From the NCBI GenBank assembly GCA_963575745.1, contig CAUYUJ010019265.1, forward strand, positions 117,501 to 181,500: a stretch of DNA of 64,000 nucleotides, in the 5' to 3' direction. Below the pieces are notes generated by a model. It saw only the letters and a list, made by a program, of their open reading frames with translations, did no database searches and was not told the DNA's origin. Position numbers and translations under genes: made by a program. The first letter of the stretch is position 1; each line of letters begins with the position of its first letter. Shown here one piece after another: positions 18,721-29,360 of this stretch. This stretch comes from Prorocentrum cordatum (taxonomy: Eukaryota; Sar; Dinophyceae; Prorocentrales; Prorocentraceae).

Positions 18721-20680
18721 CTCATCCTCCCAGCGGCTCGCGCCAAGCGCGGCCGCCCCCCTGCAGTAACGGTTTGCAGTAACTGTGCCTCGCGGAGATC
18801 TCGAGCGCGGTGATGTCCGTTCGGAGTCGCCTCAGGTAGTCAGGAATCTCACCGAAAAGCCTATGCCAACCTCGTTCCCCCTTCGTCCCATCGATGCCAA
18901 GGACTTCGTGAGTCCTCTACAAGAGAGGGCGACCTCACCACGCCCTTGCGGAACACCTCAAAGCGGTCCTCGAGCCACGGTGAGTAGATGTCCATGATTT
19001 CCTTCGGAGGTGCCCAAGCAAGACTCACACCTTCGCAAACTGCGAGGGCTTGCCTTCTGTGCTTTCTTCCAATGCGTGATAAACATGTGAGCTCATCAAT
19101 CGACGGCTTAATTCCAAAATCGTCAGCATGTTTTGATCGTGTTGAGCCGTACCATTCCTGTTTCTTGTCTGCTTCGTCGCGCTTTGTTTGCCCAGCTTAG
19201 GAAACAATATTGGAGCCCCGCGGGGGTCGAAATTCCATGTGGGGCCCCACCAGGAGAATGAATCCCCAAACCGTATGACCATCGCCCCTGAATAAGCAAA
19301 GGAACGAATTTTCCTAGGTCTCGCCATCCTGACAACAACATTCTACAACAAACTGCCCCGTAAACCAGCCCTCGTCCTCCGAAAACTGGGCGTATGTGGT
19401 CTAGCGCGTTTCTAATTAATACCTTCTTCTTTATCTTCGGGGAAAAATTATCGCTGCTCCTTATTGACGAAGACCCTCTCCCCCAGTCGACCGGCCGCCG
19501 ACCAGGAACAATGACCCCCAGCACCAATCCTGCCAAAAAACACTACAAAGCGCACGTGGTGGCAAACTTTGGCTCGTGAACGGGCACCCCGCAGTCTCTT
19601 TCGGTCTGCTTTGGTCCGCTGTGTGCTCGCCCACGAAACACATCAACCGCCAATCCAAGCTGATCGCGGGTGCGCACACCGTGTACCATGCTTGCCATCC
19701 CGCCGCCACATCTTAGGGTTTTCTTTGACAGGGGTGGGCCACTTTCGAGCTACATCTGCGCGGCGCGAGGCGAGAGCGACATCCTCGACCGCTCGCGCGT
19801 CGACGGATTGGCGTGCGACAGCTGTGCACTGCGCCCAGTCGGGAGCCCAGCTCTCGGGAACAACGAGCGCGACGCCAGGGCGACGGCGACACTTCGCCCT
19901 CTCGTGCGGGCTGTGCGCCCCGTGCCGCTCCTGCCGCGCACTTTGCACCGTCGACGCCAGGGCGTCCACGTTGAACACAAGCAGGTGGACTTTGCACTGT
20001 TTTCTTTGCAGGGGCCCTGGGACACACAAATGAATACACACAAATAAGAAACTTCCCCATGTTCTCCAATATTTTCAAGGTTTTCGTCTTCCCCCCCACT
20101 TCCCATATTTTCCTGCATTTTCGGGGGGATCGACGATGAATTGTGTCTGTGTGCTTTTTCCTTCCTGATTATTTGCGAGGAGGATGGATCCTCCTAGATG
20201 GAGCCCCTATCGGCTGGCCTGGTGACAGACTCGGATACTAAAAGGTGTGGGTATGGGTAGACGGAGCTGAAGGATCACGGGGGGGGCGCGGAGGAGATGA
20301 GTGAAAGGGAGCGGCAACGACGAGGAGGGGCGAGAGCAGAGACCTCTTAGGGGGAGTCTTGGACGCCTCTAGAGAGCCTATTCGGGGGCTCTTCGGGCCT
20401 CTTGGCGACTTCTGGGCCTTTCGGGCAGAAGAGCGAAACGTCAACTTAATTACTCATTGCTTGGAATGACACGCCGGTTCTTGGCACTACGCGAAGCTGC
20501 TTCGCAGTGGCTCGAAATTGAACCTCGCCGAGAAGGCTGGCTTCGGTCGGCCAGCAGCCAGGGCGAGCAGGCATGGCGCCTGCCAGAATGTATGTTAAAC
20601 GTGGATCGAGGTTTCATATAGTGCAGTTGAAAGATGATTCGATCTCTTCTTTTCCTCTCTGAGCCAAAGGGACTGCAGTG
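18721..20680. other. No recognisable gene
   Basis: Mixed-composition sequence with short frames on both strands, none with family motifs. 20330-20440 carries GGGGGCTCTTCGGGCCTCTTGG-like text resembling 2330-2390 and 30290-30370. Confidence 0.5.
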
Positions 20681-20830
20681 CAAAGAAACGTCTGGAAACA
20701 CTCTGTCTGGAAAATGCCCCCATGCTCCGGAGGCGCCTTTCCGGAGCACGGGAAAATCAATCCTTGCTTTGTGTCAAGCTACCCGTTGCAGTCTGAACTA
20801 TAGAGGCTAAAGACGGGGGAATCTTCGTCA
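20681..20830 (-). repeat. 3' terminal direct repeat of copia element
   Basis: Read on the minus strand it starts TGACGAAGATTCCCCCGTC and ends near TTTCTTTG. It contains a nine-base-arm hairpin (TGCTCCGGA / TCCGGAGCA, 20722-20747). The RNase H frame ends inside it at 20779. Confidence 0.85.
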
Positions 20831-21819
20831 CTCGTCCGCAGCTGCGCAGAGCGCTGCGCCAGCCTCAAGTAAGGTCTCACCGCTGGACTGGTTTCCCGCC
20901 GCCGTCCAGCAACTCCCTCCACGTCTCCTAAATGGATGTACGTAATCTCCGAGAGGTAATACTCGAGCAGATCATCTGCATCATTCTCCTCGGACTCCGG
21001 CTCCCAACTCATGTCGAGGTTGGTACCCTTGATCCCGATCTCCTGCCCGTAGTTGTCCTTCATGGTGGAGCCAAGCATCCTCGTGTGTCTCACGATCTCG
21101 GCCTCTGACAAGTACCTAGTGAACAAGTCCGCAGGGCTTGCCTTGCCGTTGATTTTCTCGATGGTTGCTCTACGAGTACGTAGAATCTGCTGAATCCACA
21201 ACTCGGCTGTCTCCAGATGCCTCATCTCCTTCCCATTGCCGAGCCTGCTGCAATGGCCGAGCGCGGCCGAGCTGTCAGTGCACAGCCTGAGATTGAACTC
21301 CTTACTTTGCTCTTTCATCAAGTTCTGGAGATACAGTGGCTCGATCATGCCATTTACCGCGGCCTTGGTCTCTGTTTCTCCTGAGCTCAGACTGATTGTG
21401 GCCTGCGATACACACTAAGGCTTCATCTCGCAACCTCCGGAGGACAATGCACCTCCTGATGTGCTCTTCCTGGTATCTAACTCCCCACTCCAGTCGCTGT
21501 CCACGTGCGTGCCGATGTGCTCAGGTAGTCCATCGCACCATGGGAAGTCCTGGGTCACCAGCGGCGCGCCGTTGACATGCCTGGCAATCCTCTTCAGCTT
21601 CACCTCGTCCGACTTCGTCGGGGCGTTGCAGTGCCTCAGCACCTCTTTCGTCGCGCGAGCGATGTCACCTCTCTTGTCGGCCATGTGCTGCGCAATGCCT
21701 GCGCCTCCGCGATCGCGGCTATGATCATTCGGGCTCAACTTCGCGGTCTCCTCTTTCATGCCATGCATGTAGCCTGGCGTCGTGATGGGGTTGCCGTGCT
21801 CCACGCCCTCGTGCAACAC
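20779..21819 (-). pseudogene. copia RT thumb and RNase H (fragments)
   Basis: One phase with an in-frame TAG at 21415-21417. It reads HMADKRGDIARATKEVLR, LKRIARHVNG, THVDSDWSGELDTRKSTSGG, then after the stop ATISLSSGETE, LCTDSSAALG and GNGKEMRHLE...KINGKASPADLFT. These are the standard copia RNase H signatures, including the D-S-D-W and T-D-S-S-A acidic sites. The C-terminal 30-40 residues run into the terminal repeat. Confidence 0.85.
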
Positions 21820-21883
21820 GAAATCGCCCGCGTATTTTGGATCCAGCTCCTCGTGCGAGCCGCCCTCATCAACGTAGACACGC

Positions 21884-22561
21884 CTATTTTTTGAATCTCT
21901 GCTTCAGATCGAGCATGTGGCACCTGGGCCCATCTGCGAAGAAGTCGTCGCCATGCTGCTCGATATCGATGTCGTCGTGGTCCAGCCTGAAGATCGCGGG
22001 GTAGTAGCTGTCCCTCTGGACTCCCCAGATGCCGACTTTGCCGGCGGCGTACTCTGTCAAAGAAATACTCGGTTTTCCGGTACCGTTCACCGCCTTATTC
22101 AACTTCAAGTAGCCCGCCGCGCTTCAAACGCCCAGTGGGACTTTCATCTTCACCAACTCGTCGATTGGGGCGAGCATGGAAGCAGCGCTAACGTCGATCA
22201 CCATCGCAGTGTAGTTCCTGTTAGTTGAGAGAGCATTGGGCTGGCACGGGCGAAAACGTGAACGAACCTCATCGCCTCTCCACTCTTCGACCCAAGCCAT
22301 GTCGTGCAGGGGGTCGCCGTCCTCGATCGTCGTGTCCTCGATTGCCTCAAACTTAACCAAGTTGTCAAGCTCCTTCTGTCTGCCTTTCTCATGGGCCTCG
22401 TGGGGGAACTTCTGTCCGAACCACCCCTTTTGTCGCTCCAGCTCTACCTTCGGCTTCTCCGTGAGGGAAATCGCAGCGGCGGACGCTGCGCGGGCCCATC
22501 GGCAACGGCATTGGCGTCCCCGGCGCTGGCGTCCCTGGCATTGGAGTGCTAAGGGCCCCAT
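21884..22561 (-). pseudogene. copia reverse transcriptase (fragments)
   Basis: Two in-phase frames, 22561-22124 and 22108-21884. The first has KELDNLVKFEAIED and MAWVEEWRGDEVRSRF, the start of the copia RT. The second has KLNKAVNGTGKPS and HGDDFFADG, where the catalytic pair appears as GDD, the variant usual for dinoflagellate copia. Motif A and the central palm are reduced to a short remnant (AMVIDVSAA). Confidence 0.8.
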
Positions 22562-22919
22562 CCATGACCCATGGGCCTCGGGGCAAGGAGACCAGCGTCG
22601 ATTGCCACGCGAGGCGTAGCTGGCCCTGCATCAGAGGCTCCTGCCCTTCCTGCCGGGAAGGGCACGTCGTCGATCCTCCGGCGCTCGCTCCTTTCAGCTC
22701 GAACGCTTCTCCGGACTCGACCATGCCCTTCTCAATCCTCTGGCGGCATTCGGCGCTGTGGAATGCGCCGAAGCCCTCGCGCTTAGGGCGCCCCGTCGTG
22801 GCCCCGTACTTCTCGATCAGCTTGTCCGTGATGAAGAGACCTCTGACTTCCGTTCCTGCCGTGGGCGGGTCTCCTCCACTTCTGGCGCGCCCGTGCTCGT
22901 CGTGCCCCTGGTGTTTCAA
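22389..22919 (-). pseudogene. copia linker region between integrase and RT (fragment)
   Basis: 177-codon frame with GLFITDKLIEKYGATTG followed by FHSAECRQRIEKGM. The pattern R-x-x-x-IT...G-T-x-G...H-S-x-x-CR-x-R-I is a conserved stretch between integrase and reverse transcriptase in dinoflagellate copia polyproteins, as I recall the family. The expected cysteine pair after the glycine is missing. Confidence 0.65.
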
Positions 22920-23968
22920 GGCAATCCCCGGGCGCTGTTGAGCAGGGGCAGGTTGCGCTGCCGGTGTCTCTCGAACCCCTTGATCCCCCGGGACTCCGCG
23001 ACGACCTCGGGGGCGATCAGGGCGGCCTCGTCTGTCTGGTCACTCCTGCCCACGTAGACTCCCTTTTTCCATCTCTCCTGAAATCTGTCGCCCACCGAGC
23101 ACTTGTAGAGAACGCGCTCACCGAGGGGGGGCGACCTGGCCGCTGTAGTTGCGGCCTCTCGTGGAGAAGTAGGCTGTCTTCCTGTTCGCCTTCGGCTGGA
23201 ACCTGTTGATGATCCAGGCCGCTGGTCTGCAGATCCAAGGCGTGCGGATGTGCCCCGGCGCGCGCGAGCTTGGTGTCGTATTTCTTCTCGACGTCGGGCC
23301 TCAGCGCCCACGTCTGGCCTCGCGCGATCTGGTGGGCTCGCTCTCCCCGCCCGGGGCGCCCCATTGCTGCCCTTCGGTGAAGCGCGGGGCGCAAGTGCAG
23401 TGGACTTGCAGCTCTTGATGATGGCGCTCCTGACGTCAATTGTGCTCGCCTCCTGGTCACACTTCAGCTCGGCCTTCAGGAATGCCGGCGAGGCGACGCA
23501 ATTCAGGGGCGCCTGCATGACGTGCTCGTCGCTGCTGCCCTTCTTCCAGATGATTGCGCTGAAAACGGAACCGTGCTCACTGTCACCATCTGATATTAGG
23601 GTTAGCTAGTGCTCTGGGTCCGAGACCACGCCGCTGGCGCTCGAGTAGTCGAACTCGACGACGGGCACTGCATCCGGATTCCCCACAGTCGTCAAGGGGT
23701 GGCCGGGGTCGGGCGCCTTGCCCATGACGCGCGCGTCGCGCCGCGGCCTGAACGGGCAGCGCGTGCTCTCGTGGGCTTCTCGCTCCTCCTTCGTGGGCCC
23801 CTTCGTGGTCTTCGCCGCCTTGCTGGGGGCTTCGTGGGAGAGCTCCATCTCGAACGTCTGGATGATGTCTTCGTTGTCCTGCTTAGCCTTTTTCCACTGC
23901 TTGACTCGAGCCCTCCTCGAGGTCTTCCTTCCTGACCACAGGCGTGGCCTCGCCTGAGATCTCGCCAT
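22916..23968 (-). pseudogene. copia integrase region (fragments)
   Basis: Two frames in the same phase, 23968-23606 and 23518-22916, separated by stops. The first carries HESTRCPFRPRRDARVMGK...GH, recognisable as the zinc-binding pre-integrase segment (usually H-PFR-WC-C-GR-H) with its cysteines lost, followed by VVEFDY containing the first catalytic aspartate. The second ends with PLGERVLYK..RWKKGVYVGR, the C-terminal segment typical of copia integrases. Loss of zinc ligands and stops make it inactive. Confidence 0.75.
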
Positions 23969-24827
23969 CAGGGCTGTCCATCTTGAGCTCGCCCTCTAAT
24001 GCGAACGCCCCTTTTTCTTCGGCGATGTTGAAGCCCCTGGACCTCTGGAAGATGCGCTCTATCTCATGGGTGTCGCCGAGGTCCTTGATGATCTTGCAAA
24101 TCCCAGGGCCGAACTCAGTGAGCTGGCCTCGTTCCTTCCGCTCCCTGACCGAGATGATCGGCCTGGTGCAATTGGTCACCTGGTAATCTGACGTGAACAG
24201 GTCGCCCGCGCTGTTCCGGCACGCCACATTCTCCTTCGTTCCGAAGGGCTCCAGCTTATCATTGGACGCCGTCTTGAGGTGGAGCCTGTTATTGGGGTCC
24301 CTCGTCGGCGTGTTCGAATGCCGCGTCGCGCAGCGCGATGCGATTGCACCGCTGTCAACCATCGGTCTCGCGTTGACAGAGCGCCCATGCTCCGGAAACG
24401 CCTTTCCGGGGCGTGGGGCCAGCGTTCCCAAGTCAACCTCTTCAACTGCGAAGATAAAACTCTCGATCTCCTCAGTGCTCTCCTCACCCATGTGATCGCC
24501 TTCTCGAGGGGTCTCTTCCTCCGGGATAGGCTCGCCCAAGAGTCCCATGATGATCTGCTGCTGTCCCATCGTGAACTCGACGGAATCTTCTGGGTCCTGC
24601 TGGGTCGAATCGTCGTCGTGCATCCGGTAGACCTCCACCTGGTTGTCTCTCGAGTCCACGGGGTCCGCGACGAACGAGACTGCCGCCTCATCGTCGTGCC
24701 GCTCTGGACGCTCGAAGTAGGTTTTCCGCCGCGTCCGTTGCTCCTCCGTCGGCTCGCCTAGTTGGCGCTCGTCGCCGTCGTCGCCCTCTTCCTCGGCAGG
24801 TCCCGGCGGTGCGTCTCTGTCAGCCAT
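23883..24827 (-). pseudogene. copia gag/protease region (fragment)
   Basis: 314-codon frame starting at an ATG about 270 bases inside the 5' repeat. The first half is acidic and low in complexity. Around residue 160 the sequence MVDSGAIAS fits a retroviral-type aspartic protease active site (D-S/T-G-A). About 65 residues later come CTRPIISVRE and LTEFGPG, the usual downstream part of dinoflagellate copia protease regions. A separate small frame at 24948-25166 lies between it and the repeat. The frame ends 85 bases inside the next domain's frame, showing a frameshift. Confidence 0.75.
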
Positions 24828-25097
24828 GGCGGCGAATATAAGGCGTTCGTATATTCTGTCGACTTTCTGGGCGCTTCCAACGACAGCTCCGTCATAAGGG
24901 GCTGCGTCATCTTGATCGGGCTCGCGCTTCCTTTTGGCCGTGAACCCTCAGATGTCCCGGGATCCTGTGTCTTCTGGCATCTCGGGGTTCTCGCGCGGCT
25001 GTCGCGCGTCATTCTTGCGCCGCTCTTCGTAGGCCTTCTTGAACCGACGCTGCGCCTCTTTGCGTCCAATTCTCCAGCACCAGTTGACAATACGCAA

Positions 25098-25247
25098 CAA
25101 AGAAGCGTCTGGAAACACTCTGTTTGGGAAGTGCCCCCTTGCTTCACAGGCGCTTGTCCGGAGCACGGGGGAATCAATCCTTGCGTTGTGTCAGGCTTCT
25201 CGTTGCAGTATGCATTACAGAGGTTTACGACGGGGGAATTTTCGTCA
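25098..25247 (-). repeat. 5' terminal direct repeat of copia element
   Basis: Partner of 20681-20830, aligned without gaps. Its minus-strand start is TGACGAAAATTCCCCCGTC. The hairpin is degraded in this copy. Confidence 0.85.
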
Positions 25248-26304
25248 GTATTATGTTTCGCAATTCGTTTCGCGGTGTGTCTCGTGCTTGTCTTGTTTTG
25301 CCTTGCCAAATTATTATGTGCAGTGTGTAGCCTTTTTTTCTGCATTGCTTTGTCTTGCCCTACCTTGTCCTGCCCTGTCTTGTTGAAAATGACCTTTTCG
25401 CCAAGTAGTGCTTACACTGAAGGCCCCCTCGTGGAGATTAAAAAATTACGCGACACAATTTGCCGATTTCTGTGGGGGGCGGGTTTCCCAAATTGCCGGG
25501 CTCCACATTCTGGGTCTTAGGTTTCGGGTGACATTAAAAACGTATTTAATCAGCGAGACCGCTCTTGGTAGGCGGCCAGGCTCCAGGTTTCTCGGTTCCG
25601 GGTGAAAGCTGGCAGTCGTTTCTAATGGGCGGCAAAGTTCCATGGCTCCCAGAAAGAAAAGTGCCGAGCGTCGAGAAAGTAGAGATAGCAAGGAGATCAT
25701 ACAGCAGAGCGCGCAGTGCAGAAAGCACGGGGAGTAGGGTAGGGAACAACGAGCGGAGAGGCGAGCGTAGAGGGTGGAGAGCGGGGAGTGCGAGGGTAGA
25801 TGGTAGATACCTCTGGAGGCTAAAAGGGTAGGGCAAAGAGTAAGTCATCGATCGCAGACAGCAGCGTGTAAACTTAGGGCGTAGATAACAAACGCCACCA
25901 CGTTCGTTTTCCTTCGCTTTCGCCCACCGCCGACGCACTGCCTTTACATTGTACTTACGAGCAGCCCGCAAGTTCGACCAAACGTGAATGCATCAAGTTG
26001 GTCTGGCGTCGCTTCGTGATGTATTACGATGCGTAGCAGTGCTTGACATTATGTGTTCATTTCGCCCGCCAGTTGTTCTAAGTTGGATGGGGCCGATTCA
26101 ATCGGTTGCGTTTCCTTCCCATCTTTCCTTCACCACAACGCTCTAAGCATAGTATCGTTCTCGACCCGCGTATCCCAGTCTCCGTCTCGCGTTCGATCTG
26201 CATTGCATTCTCCCCTGATGGGTCGTTCTCGGTCTGGCTGTCCGTCTCCAGATTTGTTCCGATGAGGACTTGCAGTCCTGGAACACACAGCTGTGCCACC
26301 ATTC
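25248..26304. other. No recognisable gene
   Basis: 25290-25390 is TTGT/CTTGCC-rich simple sequence. The remainder has no motif-bearing frame. Confidence 0.5.
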
Positions 26305-28229
26305 TAGAAAATTAGCATGGCGAAGGACCCAACCATATGCAGTTGTGAATGCCGCAATTGTGCTGGGTGGTGGCGGACGCATGCGGGCGGTGCCACTGGG
26401 ACCTTCGGTGGAGCTCCCTATGGGGCCACGAAGCGCTGTACTGGGTGGGTGAGACGCGGTCAGCAAGGGCTGTGCTGCGTGGTGGCGGACGCATGCGGGC
26501 TTCGGGACCTGGTGCCACTGGGACCTTCGGTGAAACGCAGGCAGGGAGCAAGGGCTGCGCAGGGTGGTGGCGGACGCATGCGGGCGGTGCCGCTGGGACC
26601 TTTGGTGGAGCTCCCTATAAAGCTACGAAGCGCTGTTCTGGGTGGGTGAAGCGCAGGGAACAAGGGCTGTGCTGGGTGGTGGCGGACGCAAGCGGGCAGT
26701 GCCACTGGGACCTTTGGTGGAGCCCCCTATGGGGCCACGAAACGTGCGAGGGGTGTGCCAGAATGGGGTGTGGAACCGCATGCCAGCGCAGCCACTGGGG
26801 CCTTCGGTGGAGCTCCCTATGGAGCCACGAAACGTGTGAGGGGTGTGCCGAAATGGGGGGTGGAACCGCATGCGAGCGCAGCCACTGCGGCGTTCGGTGG
26901 AGCTCCCTATGGGGCCACGAGACGTGTGAAGGGCGTGCCGAAAAGGGTGTGGAACCGCATGCGAGCGCAGCCACTGGGGCTTCGGTGGAGCTATGGGGCC
27001 ACGAACCGTGTGAGGGGTGTGCCGAAATGGGGGGGGGGGGAACCACATGCGAGCGCAGCCACTGGGGCGTTCGGTGGAGCTCCCCATGGAGCCACCCACG
27101 AAGCGTGTGAGGGGTGTGCCGAAATGGGGGGTGGAACCGCATGCGAGCGCAGCCACTGGAGCGTTCGGTGGAGCTCCCTATGGGGCCACGCAACGTGTGA
27201 GGGGTGTGCCAGAATGGGGGGTGGAACCGCATGCGGGCGCAGCCACTGGGGCCTTCGGTGGAGCTCCCTATGGGGCCACGAAACGTGTGAGGGGTGTGCC
27301 AAATGTGTGGAACCGCATGCGGGCGCAGCCACTGGGGCCTTCGGTGGAGCTCCCTATGGGGCCACGAAACGTGTGAGGGGTGTGCCAAGAATGGGGGGTG
27401 GAACCGCATGCGGGCGCAGCCACTGGGGCCTTCGGTGGACTCCCTATGCCACGAAGCGTGTGAGGGGTGCCAGAATGGGGGGTGGAACCGCATGCGGGCG
27501 CAGCCACTGGGGCCTTCGGTGGACTCCCTGTGCGGGCGCAGGGGTGGTGGGGTGTGAGGGGTGTGCCAGAATGGGGGTGGAACCGCATGCGGGCGCAGCC
27601 ACTGGGGCCTTCGGTGGAGCTCCCTATGGGGCCACGAAACGTGTGAGGGGTGTGCCAGAATGGGGGGTGGAACCGCATGCGGGCGCAGCCACTGGGGCCT
27701 TCGGTGGAGCTCCCTATGGGGCCACGAAACGTGTGAGGGGTGTGCCAGAATGGGGGGTGGAACCGCATGCGGGCGCAGCCACTGGGGCCTTCGGTGGAGC
27801 TCCCTATGGGGCCACGAAACGTGTGAGGGGTGTGCCAGAAATGGGGGGTGGAACCGCATGCGGGCGCAGCCACTGGGGCCTTCGGTGGAGCTCCCTATGG
27901 GGCCACGAAACGTGTGAGGGGTGTGCCAGAATGGGGAGTGGAACCGCATGCGGGCGCAGCCACTGGGGCCTTCGGTGGAGCTCCCTATGGGGCCACGAAA
28001 CGGGTGAAGGGTGTGCCAGAATGGGGGGTGGAACCGCATGCGGGCGCAGCCACTGGGACCTTCGGTGGAGCTCCCTGTGGGGCCACGAAACGTGTGAGGG
28101 GTGTGCCAGAATGGGTGTGGGAGGGGGAGGAGGGGGGAGGAAGGGGAGGAGGAGGAAGGAGGAGGAGGAGGAAGGAACGCGGGGCGACGTCTCTTCAAAA
28201 CGAGGACCCAACACCACAGGATGGTTGGG
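26305..28229. repeat. Composite repeat family C, copy 2 (long array)
   Basis: Left flank (AGCATGGCGAAGGACCCA) and right flank (GAGGACCCAACACCACAGG then ATGGTTGGG) match copy 1. The first part (about 26355-26745) has four longer units of about 120-130 bases with GGTGGCGGACGCATGCGGGC. The second (26745-28110) has about 15 units, exactly 90 bases apart in the best part (27641, 27731, 27821), with GTGTGAGGGGTGTGCCAGAA and GGAACCGCATGCGGGCGCAG. Nearly identical central units and diverged edges suggest ongoing unequal exchange. A GGA stretch (28120-28175) precedes the right flank. Confidence 0.93.
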
Positions 28230-28965
28230 AAAAGCAAACGAAACTATAACGTATAACGTGGGATCACCGCCAAATCAACATGACTGCTAATTCATCCCAA
28301 TCCAGAATCTGAACTTCCATGCCCCGGTAAGGTTGACAAGTGTGCGGCGCCTGGGCGCGCGGACCCTGTCGTCGCTTATCGCATAAAATAACTGAGCCGC
28401 TGACCAGACCTGGCGACTGTAGGGATTACGGTCAAAGACTTTTGCTTGGCTTGTCGCGGCGGCGGCCTCCGCGACACGCTATGCCCTGCGAGCGGATAGC
28501 GTGTCGTTCCGCTCCGCGAGGCGGGGGGCTCGGAAAAGCTAGGGGAGTTGACGCTTGGAGATCTATACGCGGTTCGCATGTCGCGCCGAGGCGCGGTGGG
28601 CCAGAACTGGAGGCGCGACACGCGAACCAACAGTTCGCGGTCAACACGCAGGCTGGAGGGCGCGACTGGAGGGCGAGATCAACACGCAGACTGAAAACGT
28701 ATGCTTGGCGCGATACGTTCGCCAACACGTGTGCCGACACGTTGAGCCAACACGCAGCGTGTTAACACGGACGTGTCGAACATGCCACGTGTTGCGTTTC
28801 AAAACGGGCGTCGCAGGGCAACTAAGCCGAGGACGCATACGGAACCCCCGCTCCCCCCGCTGTGGCTGGTCGGCCGCCCCGCGGCCCCCAAGGGGTCCTT
28901 GACGACCCTGCGCTTGAGGTAGACGACCTCGACCTGCCGGGGGAGACGGATGCGGGGGGGAGGAG
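28230..28965. other. No gene; AACACG-rich patch and a hairpin
   Basis: 28640-28800 has repeated CAACACGCAG/ACACGTG motifs in both senses. A stem lies at 28472-28506. No recognisable frame. Confidence 0.5.
28472..28506. repeat. 11-base-arm hairpin
   Basis: CGACACGCTAT (28472-28482) and ATAGCGTGTCG (28496-28506) are perfect inverted copies with a 13-base loop. Confidence 0.9.
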
Positions 28966-28974
28966 AGATGCTCC

Positions 28975-29360
28975 TCCCTCTCCTCCTCCTCCTCCTCCTC
29001 CTCCTCCTCCTCCTCCTCCTCCTCCTCCTCCTCCTCCTCCTCCTCCTCCTCCTCCTCCTCTCCTCCTCCTCCTCCTCCTCCTCCTCCTCCTCCTCCTCCT
29101 CCTCCTCCTCCTCCCTCCTCCTCCTCCTCCTCCCTCCTCCTCCTCCCTCCTCCTCCTCCTCCTCCTCCCTCCTCCTCCTCCTCCTCCTCCTCCTCCCCTC
29201 CCCCCCCCTCCTCCTACCTCCTCCCCCTTCTTTCCCTCCCTCTCCTCCTGCTTCTCCCGTCTTCCTCTGCCCTTCTTCTTCTTCCTCTTTCTCCTTCTCC
29301 TCCTCCTCCTCCTCCTCCTCCTCCTCCTCCTCCTTCCCCTTCTGCTCCTTCTGCTCCTCC
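28975..29360. repeat. CCT microsatellite
   Basis: Nearly pure CTC/CCT repeats with some CCCTCC interruptions. The poly-Leu, poly-Ser and poly-Pro frames are by-products. Confidence 0.97.

Larger units (their letters stand above)
20681..25247 (-). mobile_element. Decayed Ty1/copia LTR retrotransposon
   Basis: A 4,567-base element on the minus strand bounded by 150-base direct repeats (20681-20830 and 25098-25247). Between them the minus strand encodes, in order, an aspartic-protease-like region, integrase, copia-type reverse transcriptase and RNase H. That is the Ty1/copia order, with integrase before reverse transcriptase. At least four frame changes and several in-frame stops separate the domains, so no full polyprotein can be made. 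The terminal repeats differ at 24 of 150 positions by my ungapped count (84% identity), which fits an old insertion. No Cys-His gag knuckle was seen. Confidence 0.9.

Noticed and set aside
26745-28110. Possible CRISPR array
   Set aside because: Units are contiguous 90-base repeats with no variable spacers, and the genome is eukaryotic.
26615-28237. 540-codon minus frame and 511-codon plus frame in the 90-base array
   Set aside because: Units of 90 bases leave all six frames open. Neither frame has non-repeat domains or codon bias in its favour.
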